Program-made: the position numbers and the translations under genes | Notes under the pieces: generated by a model | Seen by the model: only the letters and a program-made list of their open reading frames with translations | The model's database searches: none | What the model was told of the DNA's origin: nothing | Assembly (NCBI GenBank): GCA_029862935.1 | Contig: JAOTWK010000033.1 | Span: 1 to 16,571, forward strand | Length of the DNA: 16,571 nt | Reading direction: 5' to 3' | Origin: Gemmatimonadota bacterium | GTDB taxonomy: Bacteria; Gemmatimonadota; Gemmatimonadetes; Gemmatimonadales; GWC2-71-9 | Part shown: positions 1 through 7,035 of the stretch, piece after piece | Layout of the letters: the number at the start of each line of letters is the position of its first letter | Numbering within the stretch: the stretch's first letter is position 1

Positions 1-35
1 GGAACGAAGACCCCGTGAGGCGCCCCCTTCATCAT
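1..35 (-). CDS. possible start of a downstream gene, cut by window edge
   Basis: An ATG at 35 overlaps the pilT stop codon as ATGA and opens a frame that stays open to the left edge of the window, reading MMKGAPHGVFVP. A GAGG sequence lies about seven bases before this ATG, inside the end of pilT, which is reasonable spacing for a ribosome binding site. The four-base overlap matches the style of other gene pairs in this window. Only eleven or twelve codons are visible, so the product cannot be recognised. It could equally be a chance open frame, or the start could be the second ATG at 32. Confidence 0.3.
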   Translation of the reverse strand, partial: MMKGAPHGVFV

Positions 36-1201
36 CCGTTCGCCTCGTCGCCGAACCCCGTCGTGAACCCCTCGATCCCGTCACCGGTCTTGTCTTTGTC
101 GGAGTCCTTGGTCGAACCCTTCTTCTTCTTCGAAGTGCCGCCCAAGGTCTTGAGCTTCAACTCGAAGTCGTCTGGATTCGACGCGGCCGCCTTGGCGGTA
201 TCGTAGGAGACGACTTCCTCCTGGACGAGTTCCATCAGATGCTGATCGAAGGTCTGCATCCCATATTGATCGCGTCCTTCCGCGATCAGATCCCGAATCT
301 CACCGACGCGGCTCCGGTCTTGAATCAAATCCCCGATTGTCGAGGTACAGAGCATGATCTCGAGCGCGGCGCACCGACCCTTGCCGTCGGCCCGGGGGAG
401 CAGCCGCTGCGATACCACGGCCCGCAACGAATCGGCGAGACGGATGCGCGTGACCTCCTGTTCCTCTGGCGGGAACATCGCCACAATGCGCGACACGGTG
501 GTGGTTGCGTCCGGGGTGTGAAGCGTGGAGATGACGAGATGCCCGGTCTCCGCAGCCTTCATCGCCGTTTCCACCGTTTCAGGGTCCCGCATCTCTCCAA
601 TCTGGATCACGTCGGGGTCCTGCCGCAGCGACGCCCGCAATCCGTCGCGAAAGCTCGCGGTATCTGACCCAACCTCGCGCTGAGTGACAGAACTCTTGAT
701 GTCCCGATGCAGAAACTCGATCGGGTTCTCCAGTGTCACGATGTGCTTGTTCTGACTCTGATTGATGTGATTGACCAGTGCGGCCATGGTCGAGCTCTTG
801 CCGCTGCCCGTCACCCCGGTCACGAGCACCAAACCACGCTCTCCTTCGGCGATCTTCCCCAAGACCAAGGGCAGCCCAAGCTTCTCGAAGGTCGGTACTT
901 CGAACGGAATGACGCGCATGACGATCATGAACGACGATCGCTGCCGCAATACGTTCACACGGAACCGCCCGATACCGGGTGCGCCCCAGGAGCAATCGTA
1001 GTCCCTAATGTTGTCGATACGCTTTCGATCTTCTTCGATCGGTATCAGCTTGAGCGCGATTGCCTTGGTTTGGTCGGGGGTCAGCCGCTGCTTGGTCAGC
1101 GGAACGAGCTTCCCGTCAACGCGGGCGCGAAACACATCGCCGGCCTTGATATGCAGGTCCGATGCGCCGCGCTCCACAGCCGCTTTGATGATGGTTTCCA
1201 T
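32..1201 (-). CDS. pilT: PilT, type IV pilus retraction ATPase
   Basis: This is a secretion-type hexameric ATPase of the PilT family, which depolymerises type IV pili at the inner-membrane base and so powers twitching motility. The N-terminal domain carries the family signature RGASDLHIKAG (residues 11-21). The ATPase core has Walker A GVTGSGKSS (129-137), the Asp box around VTLENPIEF (155-163), Walker B DPDVIQIGEMRD (195-206) and the His box STLHT (225-229). EIRDLIAEGR (301-310) matches the AIRNLIRE-type motif that separates PilT from PilB, so retraction rather than extension is likely. At 389 residues it is longer than the usual roughly 345-370. The extra is a C-terminal low-complexity tail from about 352, rich in Lys, Asp, Ser and Gly. 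It begins three bases after the broken dehydrogenase gene and is the last complete gene of the trpS cluster. No other pilus genes are in view. Confidence 0.93.
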   Translation of the reverse strand: METIIKAAVERGASDLHIKAGDVFRARVDGKLVPLTKQRLTPDQTKAIALKLIPIEEDRKRIDNIRDYDCSWGAPGIGRFRVNVLRQRSSFMIVMRVIPFEVPTFEKLGLPLVLGKIAEGERGLVLVTGVTGSGKSSTMAALVNHINQSQNKHIVTLENPIEFLHRDIKSSVTQREVGSDTASFRDGLRASLRQDPDVIQIGEMRDPETVETAMKAAETGHLVISTLHTPDATTTVSRIVAMFPPEEQEVTRIRLADSLRAVVSQRLLPRADGKGRCAALEIMLCTSTIGDLIQDRSRVGEIRDLIAEGRDQYGMQTFDQHLMELVQEEVVSYDTAKAAASNPDDFELKLKTLGGTSKKKKGSTKDSDKDKTGDGIEGFTTGFGDEANG

Positions 1202-1204
1202 CCG

Positions 1205-1815
1205 TCAGTACCCTGCCTGTCGATCCACCACGTTCCGGAGCTTCCGTCCGGTCCGGTATCTACCAACGTTCTCAACGATAAGCGAAGTCTCGCGCTCCCA
1301 GAAGCGGTCGCTCACGCAGCTGACGTGCGGGCTCACCAGTACCCTCGGATGGCTCCAGAACGGATGGTCGGGCGGGAGCGGTTCGACCGCAAACACGTCC
1401 AGCACGCATCCGCCCAGGCGGCCATCATCGAGCGCATGAAGCAGCGCCCCTTCGTCCACCAACGCGCCTCTGGACACATTGATGATACACGCACCCTCGG
1501 GCAGCACGTCAAAGACGCGGCGGTCGAGCAACTTGACGGTGCTGGCCGTGTGTGGCGCGGCGAGCACTAAGATATCACTGGTGCGGGCCAACATGAGCAC
1601 ATCGTCGGGCCCTCCCCAACGTAGACTTCGGCCCCCCGTGCGGCCTTCGCCGCCGCTTCAGAGCCCACTGCCCCGTCACCGTCACTGGCGGCGGGAACCG
1701 TAACCACCTCGACGCTCCAGCCACGGCCGAACGCCTGCCGAATGGCCGTCACCGTTGCATCCGGCACGTCCCACACCGGCCGCGGCGAGGCAAGATCGAC
1801 GACGGCGCGCCTCAC
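1205..1815 (-). pseudogene. D-2-hydroxyacid dehydrogenase remnant (internal deletion plus frameshift)
   Basis: Two adjoining reading frames together look like a D-isomer-specific 2-hydroxyacid dehydrogenase, a family of NAD-dependent oxidoreductases. The N-terminal piece starts with GTG at 1815, which overlaps the mgtC-like stop as GTGA, and gives about 67 residues ending near EVYVG. The C-terminal piece is in another frame (joined near 1605-1625, first internal Met at 1600) and continues as GPDDVLMLARTSDILVLAAP to the stop at 1205. Counting from Met-1600, it retains the family's catalytic Arg (NVSRGALVDE, R44), Glu (VEPLPP, E73) and His (SPHVS, H92). What should lie between, including the GxGxxG nucleotide-binding motif and the end of the substrate domain, is absent: about 200 residues are encoded against 310-330 normally. 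A single-base error cannot restore it. This is a real deletion or an assembly gap closed wrongly. Confidence 0.8.
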
Positions 1816-2483
1816 TCCTCGAAGGACTTGATTGCGCGGGATGCCCGGAGCAAGCCGAGCCTGGCCTTGTCGTGGTATCGTTGCGGGCCAGTCATCGCAA
1901 CGTGGAGCAGCATGTGTCCTTCCTGTTCTTCCGAGCGAATCTCCTCGACCTGCAGACCCGCGTCTCGGATGATACGCTCGATCTCGGCGATCTTGGTGGG
2001 GGCTGCTTCGACCTCCAAAGCCACATGGCTCACACCCGAGTACCGATGGAGGTAGCGCTCCAATGCACCGAGCACACCCAGCACGATCACCACCAGGAGC
2101 GTGGCACCGACCGCTTCGATGAGGGCTCCGGCCCCGACCGCCACACCGATGGCGGCGACGAGCCAGATGGTCGCCGCACTGGTGAGACCGCTCACGCGTC
2201 CCCGGCTGTGGAGAATCGTCCCCGCACCGATGAAGCCCACCCCGGTTACGATCTGGGCGGCGATCCGCGCCGGATCACCGACGCCTCCCGCAACGGAGAT
2301 CGAGAGCCGTGTGAACAGCGCCGCACCGAGACAGATGAGGATGTTGGTGCGCAAGCCGGCCGCCTTGCCGCGGAACTCGCGCTCGAAACCCACCGCTCCA
2401 CCGAGCACTACCGCAATGACGAGGTAGCCGAGCAGATCGAGCTGGAGGATCTGGACAATCTCGTCCCATCGCTCGATCAGCAT
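1812..2483 (-). CDS. MgtC/SapB family membrane protein
   Basis: A 223-residue inner-membrane protein of the MgtC/SapB family. The hydrophobic N-terminal part has about five membrane segments (roughly 14-32, 47-65, 74-92, 100-118 and 121-140). It carries the conserved signature around GFEREFRGKAAGLRTNILI, followed by GVGFIGAGTIL and SGLTSAATIW, all typical of the family. The C-terminal 75 residues (from about HVALEVEA) form a soluble domain of the ACT-like kind seen in longer MgtC proteins. MgtC itself is tied to growth in low magnesium and to inhibition of F-type ATP synthase, but most chromosomal homologues have no proven role, so no specific function is claimed. The frame is open further upstream; ATG 2483 is chosen because the family signature begins there and it overlaps the trpS stop by seven bases (ATGCTGA), implying translational coupling. 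Confidence 0.87.
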   Translation of the reverse strand: MLIERWDEIVQILQLDLLGYLVIAVVLGGAVGFEREFRGKAAGLRTNILICLGAALFTRLSISVAGGVGDPARIAAQIVTGVGFIGAGTILHSRGRVSGLTSAATIWLVAAIGVAVGAGALIEAVGATLLVVIVLGVLGALERYLHRYSGVSHVALEVEAAPTKIAEIERIIRDAGLQVEEIRSEEQEGHMLLHVAMTGPQRYHDKARLGLLRASRAIKSFEE

Positions 2484-3478
2484 CGCGTCCGCGCCGTTCC
2501 CTTTGCGGCGAGGAAGCCCATGCGCTGCCGCACTTCGCGCATCGTCTCTCGTGCAACGTGCTGCGCACGCTGCGCGCCATCTTCGAGGATCTCGTGCACC
2601 TGACTGGGGTTCGAACGCAGTTCGCGCGCGCGCTCCCGCATCGGCGCGAACTCCTCCGCGACATGGTTCGCCAACACCCGCTTGCAGTCGAGGCACCCCC
2701 ACCCAGCAGACCGACACTGCCGCGCTACCTCCTGCACGGTATCGGCCGGAGAGAACTGACCGTGGAGGCTGTAGATGTTGCACACCTCGGGGTTGCCTGG
2801 ATCCGTCTTCTTGACCCGCGCAGGATCAGTTACCGCGGGTCGCAGGTGCTGCCAAATCTCATCCGGCTCTTCCAACAGACCGATGGTGTTCCCGAGGCTC
2901 TTGGACATCTTGGCCTGACCGTCTAACCCGACGATGCGCCCGGTCTCGGTAAGACGCGCCTCCGGTTCGGCAAAGAAGCTTCTTCCAAAACGTACGTTCC
3001 ACTTGCGGGCGATCTCCCGCATCAACTCGATGTGCTGGACCTGGTCTTCACCCACGGGGACGCTGTCGGCCTTGTAGAGCAACACATCGGCGGCCTGCAG
3101 CACGGGGTAGCAGAGCAGTCCAGCCAGCACGCTTACCTGGCGCTGCGACTTATCCTTAAATTGGGTCATCCGTTCGAGTTCCCCGAGCGGAGTGACCGTT
3201 ATGAAGACCCATGCGAGTTCGGTGTGCTCGGGGACGTGCGACTGTACAAACAGGACACAGCGACCGGGATCGATCCCAGCGGCGAGCAAGCTCACCGCCA
3301 TATCGAATGTCCGCGCATCGAGCGAGTCACGGTCGTACTCTTGGGTGATCGCGTGGTAGTCGACGATACAGAAGAAGCACTCGTGCTCTTGCTGCAGCGC
3401 CACCCAGTTCCGCACGGCGCCGAGGTAGTTGCCAATGTGGAGTTCGCCCGACGGTTGTATGCCAGAAAAGACGCGCAT
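2477..3478 (-). CDS. trpS: tryptophanyl-tRNA synthetase
   Basis: A class I aminoacyl-tRNA synthetase that charges tRNA-Trp in the cytoplasm. At 333 residues it has the normal bacterial TrpS length. It opens with FSGIQPSGELHIGNYLGA (4-21), which contains the HIGN form of the HIGH motif at 14-17. The KMSKS loop is exact at 190-194 (AKMSKSLGNT). GEDQ at 143-146 and the preceding VLQAADVLLY segment (126-135) are typical of the tryptophan and ATP pocket. No clear Shine-Dalgarno sequence stands before ATG 3478. Only 36 bp separate it from the divergent inositol monophosphatase gene, so its promoter would have to lie in or across that gene, or it is read through from map. Its stop overlaps the start of the MgtC-like gene. 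Confidence 0.97.
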   Translation of the reverse strand: MRVFSGIQPSGELHIGNYLGAVRNWVALQQEHECFFCIVDYHAITQEYDRDSLDARTFDMAVSLLAAGIDPGRCVLFVQSHVPEHTELAWVFITVTPLGELERMTQFKDKSQRQVSVLAGLLCYPVLQAADVLLYKADSVPVGEDQVQHIELMREIARKWNVRFGRSFFAEPEARLTETGRIVGLDGQAKMSKSLGNTIGLLEEPDEIWQHLRPAVTDPARVKKTDPGNPEVCNIYSLHGQFSPADTVQEVARQCRSAGWGCLDCKRVLANHVAEEFAPMRERARELRSNPSQVHEILEDGAQRAQHVARETMREVRQRMGFLAAKGTARTRC

Positions 3479-3514
3479 TGGCGGAAGCTACGAGACGCCT
3501 AGAAGGACCGCAAG
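3479..3514. promoter_or_regulatory. divergent trpS / suhB-like intergenic region
   Basis: This 36-bp gap separates the two divergent starts. It holds the AAGGA ribosome binding site of the plus-strand gene (3503-3507). No convincing -35/-10 pair with 16-18 bp spacing was found for either direction in the gap or the first flanking bases, so promoters, if present, must lie inside the coding regions. Confidence 0.4.
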
Positions 3515-4297
3515 GTGACACAGCATAGAGACTTAGTGCGTGTCGCGCAGGAAGCTGCGATGCGTGCAGCCAGCCACATCCGCGCACTCGATCGGCCCGA
3601 CCGGGCGGCATGGCAGCTTAAAGGAAGGCGTGACTTCGTCACCGAGGTCGACCTCGCTTGCGAAGAGATCATCCGAGAGATCCTGGTCCGCGAAACACCG
3701 GACGCCGTCATTGTGGGAGAGGAGACGAGCCCCGACGCCGAGGAAGCGACGCTCACATGGGTGGTCGACCCTCTCGACGGTACGATCAACTTCCTGCACC
3801 GGTATCCGGCCGTGGGCGTGAGCGTTGCCGCCGTCGCAGATGGCGAGCTCGTGGCCGGTGTGGTGGTCGACGTGTTTCGCGACGGCGTCTACGTTGCCAG
3901 TCGCGGTGACGGTGCGTCGTGCGAGGGGCAACGGCTGCAGGTCTCCGACGTCGCTGAGCCTTCACAGGCGCTCATAGGGACTGGATTTCCGTTCAAGGTC
4001 CCCGAGCTCCTGCCACCCTACTTGCGTCAGTTCACGGAGATCCTGCAGCGCACCAGCGGCATCCGGCGCGCAGGCGCGGCATCGCTGGACTTCGTGGACC
4101 TCGCCCTCGGCCGGGTGGACGGGTTCTGGGAGCTCTATCTGGCTCCATGGGATGTCGCGGCGGGTGCCCTCATCGTGCGGGAAGCAGGGGGGTTCGTCTC
4201 GGGACTCGATGGAGACGAGCGGCCGCTGCGTCACGGTGGGTACGTGGCGGGCAATCCGAAGATTTACCAGTGGCTGATGGAGCTGTTGACCGCGTGA
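3515..4297 (+). CDS. inositol monophosphatase family protein (SuhB-like)
   Basis: A 260-residue metal-dependent sugar-phosphate phosphatase of the IMPase/FIG superfamily, and the only plus-strand gene in the window. Metal-binding motifs are complete: GEE at 68-70, WVVDPLDGTINF at 82-93 (D85, D88, G89, T90) and PWDVAAGALIVREAGG at 211-226 (D213). Family members hydrolyse inositol-1-phosphate or related substrates; some (CysQ, HisN, FBPase IV, NAD phosphatase) use others, and the substrate cannot be read from these motifs. In E. coli the homologue SuhB also acts in rRNA transcription antitermination with Nus factors, which is intriguing beside ribosomal genes but unproven here. The start is GTG 3515, with AAGGA seven bases upstream (3503-3507). 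It is divergent from trpS and converges on map, with only 30 bp between the map and suhB-like stops and no obvious terminator hairpin. Confidence 0.9.
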   Translation: MTQHRDLVRVAQEAAMRAASHIRALDRPDRAAWQLKGRRDFVTEVDLACEEIIREILVRETPDAVIVGEETSPDAEEATLTWVVDPLDGTINFLHRYPAVGVSVAAVADGELVAGVVVDVFRDGVYVASRGDGASCEGQRLQVSDVAEPSQALIGTGFPFKVPELLPPYLRQFTEILQRTSGIRRAGAASLDFVDLALGRVDGFWELYLAPWDVAAGALIVREAGGFVSGLDGDERPLRHGGYVAGNPKIYQWLMELLTA

Positions 4298-4327
4298 ACG
4301 GTCGCCAGCACGCGCAGGGATGATGCG

Positions 4328-5101
4328 CTAGGAGGTCTTGACCGAGGCAGGGGCCGCCGTCAGGATGCGCGGCCGACCGTCTGCCACAACGACCGTATGC
4401 TCGAAATGCGCCGAGCGTGACTCGTCGGCGGTCACCACGGTCCATTTGTCTGGCAGGGTTCGTATCTCGGGTCTCCCCATGTTGATCATTGGCTCGATCG
4501 CCAATGTCATTCCGGCGGCCAGTCGCGGTCCACGCCGCGGCTTTCCGTAGTTGGGCACTTGCGGCTCTTCGTGGAAGCTCGAGCCGATTCCGTGGCCCAC
4601 GAGCTCACGAACGACGCTGAAACCGGCACTCTCGGCGACCGTTTGGACCGCGTGCCCAATATCCCCCACGTGTGCCCCCACCACCGCTTGCTGGATGCCG
4701 ACATCGAGGGCCGCCTGCGTCACCTCGAGCAATCGCTGCACCTCGTCACTCACGGCTTCGACCGGAGCGGTCGTCGCCGAGTCGGCGTGGAGTCCATCCA
4801 GGCAGACTCCGCAATCGATGCTGATAGTATCGCCCTCGCGGAGCACCCGATCTGGGGACGGGATGCCGTGCACGATCTCGTGGTTGATCGACGTGCACAG
4901 CGTAGCGGGGAAGTCATACAAGCCCTTGAACGAGGGCCTGGCGCCCGGATGGCTGAAGATGAACTCTTCCGCGAGCGCATCGAGCTCTGCCGTGCTCACC
5001 CCCGCGGCGACGTTCGCAACAACGAGTGCGAGCGTGTCGGCGAGGATTCTGCCCGCCTCGGCCATGGTCTCGATTTCGCGCGCCGACTTGATCGTGATCA
5101 T
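4328..5101 (-). CDS. map: methionine aminopeptidase, type I
   Basis: Removes the initiator methionine from nascent proteins at the ribosome. At 257 residues it is a minimal type Ia enzyme without an N-terminal extension. All five metal ligands are present: D96 (SIDCG), D107 (GLHAD), H170 (GHGIG), E203 (AIEPM) and E234 (HFEHT). The substrate-pocket histidines H78 (IVHGIP) and H177 (SFHEEP) are also there. The start ATG 5101 overlaps the adk stop as ATGA, so translation is probably coupled. In many bacteria secY-adk-map is followed by infA and the alpha-operon ribosomal genes; here map is the last gene of the block and the next gene is on the other strand. Confidence 0.97.
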   Translation of the reverse strand: MITIKSAREIETMAEAGRILADTLALVVANVAAGVSTAELDALAEEFIFSHPGARPSFKGLYDFPATLCTSINHEIVHGIPSPDRVLREGDTISIDCGVCLDGLHADSATTAPVEAVSDEVQRLLEVTQAALDVGIQQAVVGAHVGDIGHAVQTVAESAGFSVVRELVGHGIGSSFHEEPQVPNYGKPRRGPRLAAGMTLAIEPMINMGRPEIRTLPDKWTVVTADESRSAHFEHTVVVADGRPRILTAAPASVKTS

Positions 5102-5661
5102 GACTCGACCACTGAGGTGATACCCTGCATGATGGCCTCGATCGTCCCCGTGCCGGGGATTTCCCGCAGAAGCTCCTTCTTCCGGTAGAACGCGACCAGC
5201 GGTGCCGTTTGTTTCCAGAATACGGCGAACCGCTTCCGCATGGCCGCCGGCGTGTCGTCGCTCCGCCCTTCCTTGGCCGAGCGACCCATCATCCGACGCA
5301 CGAGCTCCTCTTCGGGAACCTCGATGTACAGCACGTGATCCACTTGGCTGCCGCGCAGCGCAAGGGATCGGTCGACGGCTTCCGCCTGCCGAACGGTGCG
5401 GGGGAAGCCGTCCATGATCACCCCACGTTCCACATCGTCGGACGCCAGCACCTCCTCGATGAGTCCGACGATCACGGCATCCGGCACGAGCAGACCTTGG
5501 TCCATGAATGAGCGCGCCTTTTGCCCCAGCGGGGTCTGACGCGCCACGGCGCTCCGCAACAGGTCACCCGTGGAGATCCTGGGGAGCCCCGTGCGTTCCG
5601 CCAACAGCGCACCCTGGGTTCCCTTGCCGGAACCCGGGGGGCCAAGGAGTACAATATTCAT
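5098..5661 (-). CDS. adk: adenylate kinase (short-LID form)
   Basis: Catalyses ATP + AMP to 2 ADP in the cytoplasm. The P-loop GPPGSGKGT is at 7-15, the AMP-binding ISTGDLLR at 29-36 and DGFPRT at 84-89. At 187 residues it is the short form: the LID is reduced to a loop around GRSAKEGRSDDT (126-137), with no zinc-binding cysteine insertion. The start is certain from the P-loop position, but no good Shine-Dalgarno sequence is near it, with GGAG about 18 bases upstream. It stands 57 bases after secY, the widest gap in the minus-strand operon, and overlaps map by four bases. The secY-adk-map order is common in bacteria. Confidence 0.97.
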   Translation of the reverse strand: MNIVLLGPPGSGKGTQGALLAERTGLPRISTGDLLRSAVARQTPLGQKARSFMDQGLLVPDAVIVGLIEEVLASDDVERGVIMDGFPRTVRQAEAVDRSLALRGSQVDHVLYIEVPEEELVRRMMGRSAKEGRSDDTPAAMRKRFAVFWKQTAPLVAFYRKKELLREIPGTGTIEAIMQGITSVVES

Positions 5662-5718
5662 GATCGGCTCAGGTGTCGGCTCCGCTGTCGAGCGTCGAGG
5701 ATCTCGTTGCAGGTCCCA
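5662..5718 (-). other. secY-adk intergenic spacer
   Basis: This 57-base spacer is the longest non-coding gap inside the ribosomal operon. Read on the minus strand it contains a small perfect inverted repeat, CGCT-CGAC-AGCG, giving a four-base stem and tetraloop. It has no run of T after the stem, so it does not look like an intrinsic terminator. No AT-rich -10 element is evident. It could be a plain spacer, a processing site or a weak regulatory leader for adk-map; the sequence does not decide. Confidence 0.3.
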
Positions 5719-7032
5719 CTACATGTACCGCCCCCGCCGCCCGCGGAACTTCACTCGACCCTGCTTCATGAAGTCGTCGTAGTGCCGCAGGTGCAAATGC
5801 TGCTGTACCTGAATCCACGTATCGAGTGCCACGCCAACGACGATCAGCAGCGCCGTGCCGCCGAAGAAGAACGGAACATTGAAGACGTCGAACACGAAGA
5901 ACGGAAGCAACGCGATCAGTGTCAGGAAGAACGACCCTGGCAGCGTGACGCGCGTGAGCACTTCATCGATGTAGTCGGCCGTTGCCGCTCCGGGCTTCAC
6001 ACCCGGAATGAACCCGCCCTGTTTCTTCAGGTTCTCCGCGATATCCAGTGGGTTGAAGATGATCGACGTGTAGAAGTAGGTGAAGAAGACGATTAACAAC
6101 CCATAGCTGATGTAGTAGACGATCGATCCAGGACGGAACGCTTCCGACATCGCCCGCAACACGGGAAGGTTGCTGAATGTCGCGATCGTTCCCGGAACGA
6201 TGATGATCGACTGGGCAAAGATGATCGGCATGACGCCAGCCGAGTTGATTCTGATGGGAATGAACGTCTTCTGTCCCTCGCGAATCCTGCCACGGCCCAT
6301 CACCTTGCGCGGGATCTGGATGGGGATGCGTCGTGCCGCCACGGTCACGGCAATCACGCCCGCGATGACGATGACCATCACGATGAGCAAGACGATGAGG
6401 GCGCGAACCGTGATCACGCCGGTGCTGAGGAATTGCAGCGTGAGCGCCGTCCCCGGCAAGAAGCCCTCCATGATCGAGAAAAAGATCATGAGGCTCATGC
6501 CGTTTCCAATGCCTCGCTCCGTGATCCGCTCACCGAGCCACATGACGAAGATGGCACCCGTCGTGAGCGTCAGTACCGTCACCATGCGGAAGCCCAGTCC
6601 CGGGGCCGGAACCGCGCCCTGTTGTTCCGCGAAGATGGCGAAGCCGTACGCTTGGAACAGGGAGAGGATCACCGTGGCGTAGCGCGTCCACTGCGTGATC
6701 TTCTTCCGGCCTTCCTCTTCCTTTTGCAGCTTGTCCACCAGGGGGAACACGGCACCGGCGAGCTGGAACATGATGGATGCCGAGATATAGGGCATGATGC
6801 CCAGGGCCAAGACCGTCGCGCGTGACAGTCCACCCCCGACAAACATGTCGTACATGCCGAAGAAGGTGCCGGAGCCCTGGTTCTGAATGAAGTCGGCGAG
6901 CACCTGGACGTTGACGCCAGGCGTAGCGATGTGCGCGCCAGCCCGATAGACGGCCAAGCACATCAGCGTGAACAGGAGCTTTTCTTTGAGCTCCGGAACG
7001 GCAAAGAGATTGGGAATGCGTGGTGCTGCCAT
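5719..7032 (-). CDS. secY: SecY, preprotein translocase channel subunit
   Basis: The pore-forming subunit of the SecYEG inner-membrane translocon. At 437 residues it matches the family, with about ten hydrophobic segments alternating with basic loops. Recognisable family motifs are PYISASIMFQL in the TM2 region, GERITERGIGNGMSLMI, INSAGVMPIIFAQS, and FYTSIIFNPLDIAENLKKQGG followed by FIPGVKPG. The last transmembrane region ends in LLIVVGVALDTWIQVQQHL. The very basic C-terminus (VKFRGRRGRYM) faces the cytoplasm and the ribosome in the known structures. ATG 7032 follows the rplO stop by three bases; GAGG sits eight bases upstream inside the rplO end. Its place at the end of the spc block is standard. 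Confidence 0.98.
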   Translation of the reverse strand: MAAPRIPNLFAVPELKEKLLFTLMCLAVYRAGAHIATPGVNVQVLADFIQNQGSGTFFGMYDMFVGGGLSRATVLALGIMPYISASIMFQLAGAVFPLVDKLQKEEEGRKKITQWTRYATVILSLFQAYGFAIFAEQQGAVPAPGLGFRMVTVLTLTTGAIFVMWLGERITERGIGNGMSLMIFFSIMEGFLPGTALTLQFLSTGVITVRALIVLLIVMVIVIAGVIAVTVAARRIPIQIPRKVMGRGRIREGQKTFIPIRINSAGVMPIIFAQSIIIVPGTIATFSNLPVLRAMSEAFRPGSIVYYISYGLLIVFFTYFYTSIIFNPLDIAENLKKQGGFIPGVKPGAATADYIDEVLTRVTLPGSFFLTLIALLPFFVFDVFNVPFFFGGTALLIVVGVALDTWIQVQQHLHLRHYDDFMKQGRVKFRGRRGRYM

Positions 7033-7035
7033 CCG

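Noticed and set aside
707..2603. Two plus-strand open frames (707-1570 and 1755-2603) of over 280 codons
   Set aside because: They mirror pilT, the dehydrogenase remnant, the mgtC-like gene and the trpS end, and read as His/Arg-rich nonsense without domains.
3455..3494. TTGTAT and TACGAG as a promoter for the suhB-like gene
   Set aside because: The elements are about 28 bp apart, too far for a sigma-70 type promoter, and both match poorly.
3533..4234. Minus-strand open frames inside the suhB-like gene that could bridge map and trpS
   Set aside because: The plus-strand translation has complete IMPase motifs while the minus frames show no motif and no ribosome binding site.
4298..4327. Possible terminator between the convergent map and suhB-like stops
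   Set aside because: No stem-loop with a T run is visible in the 30 bases on either strand.
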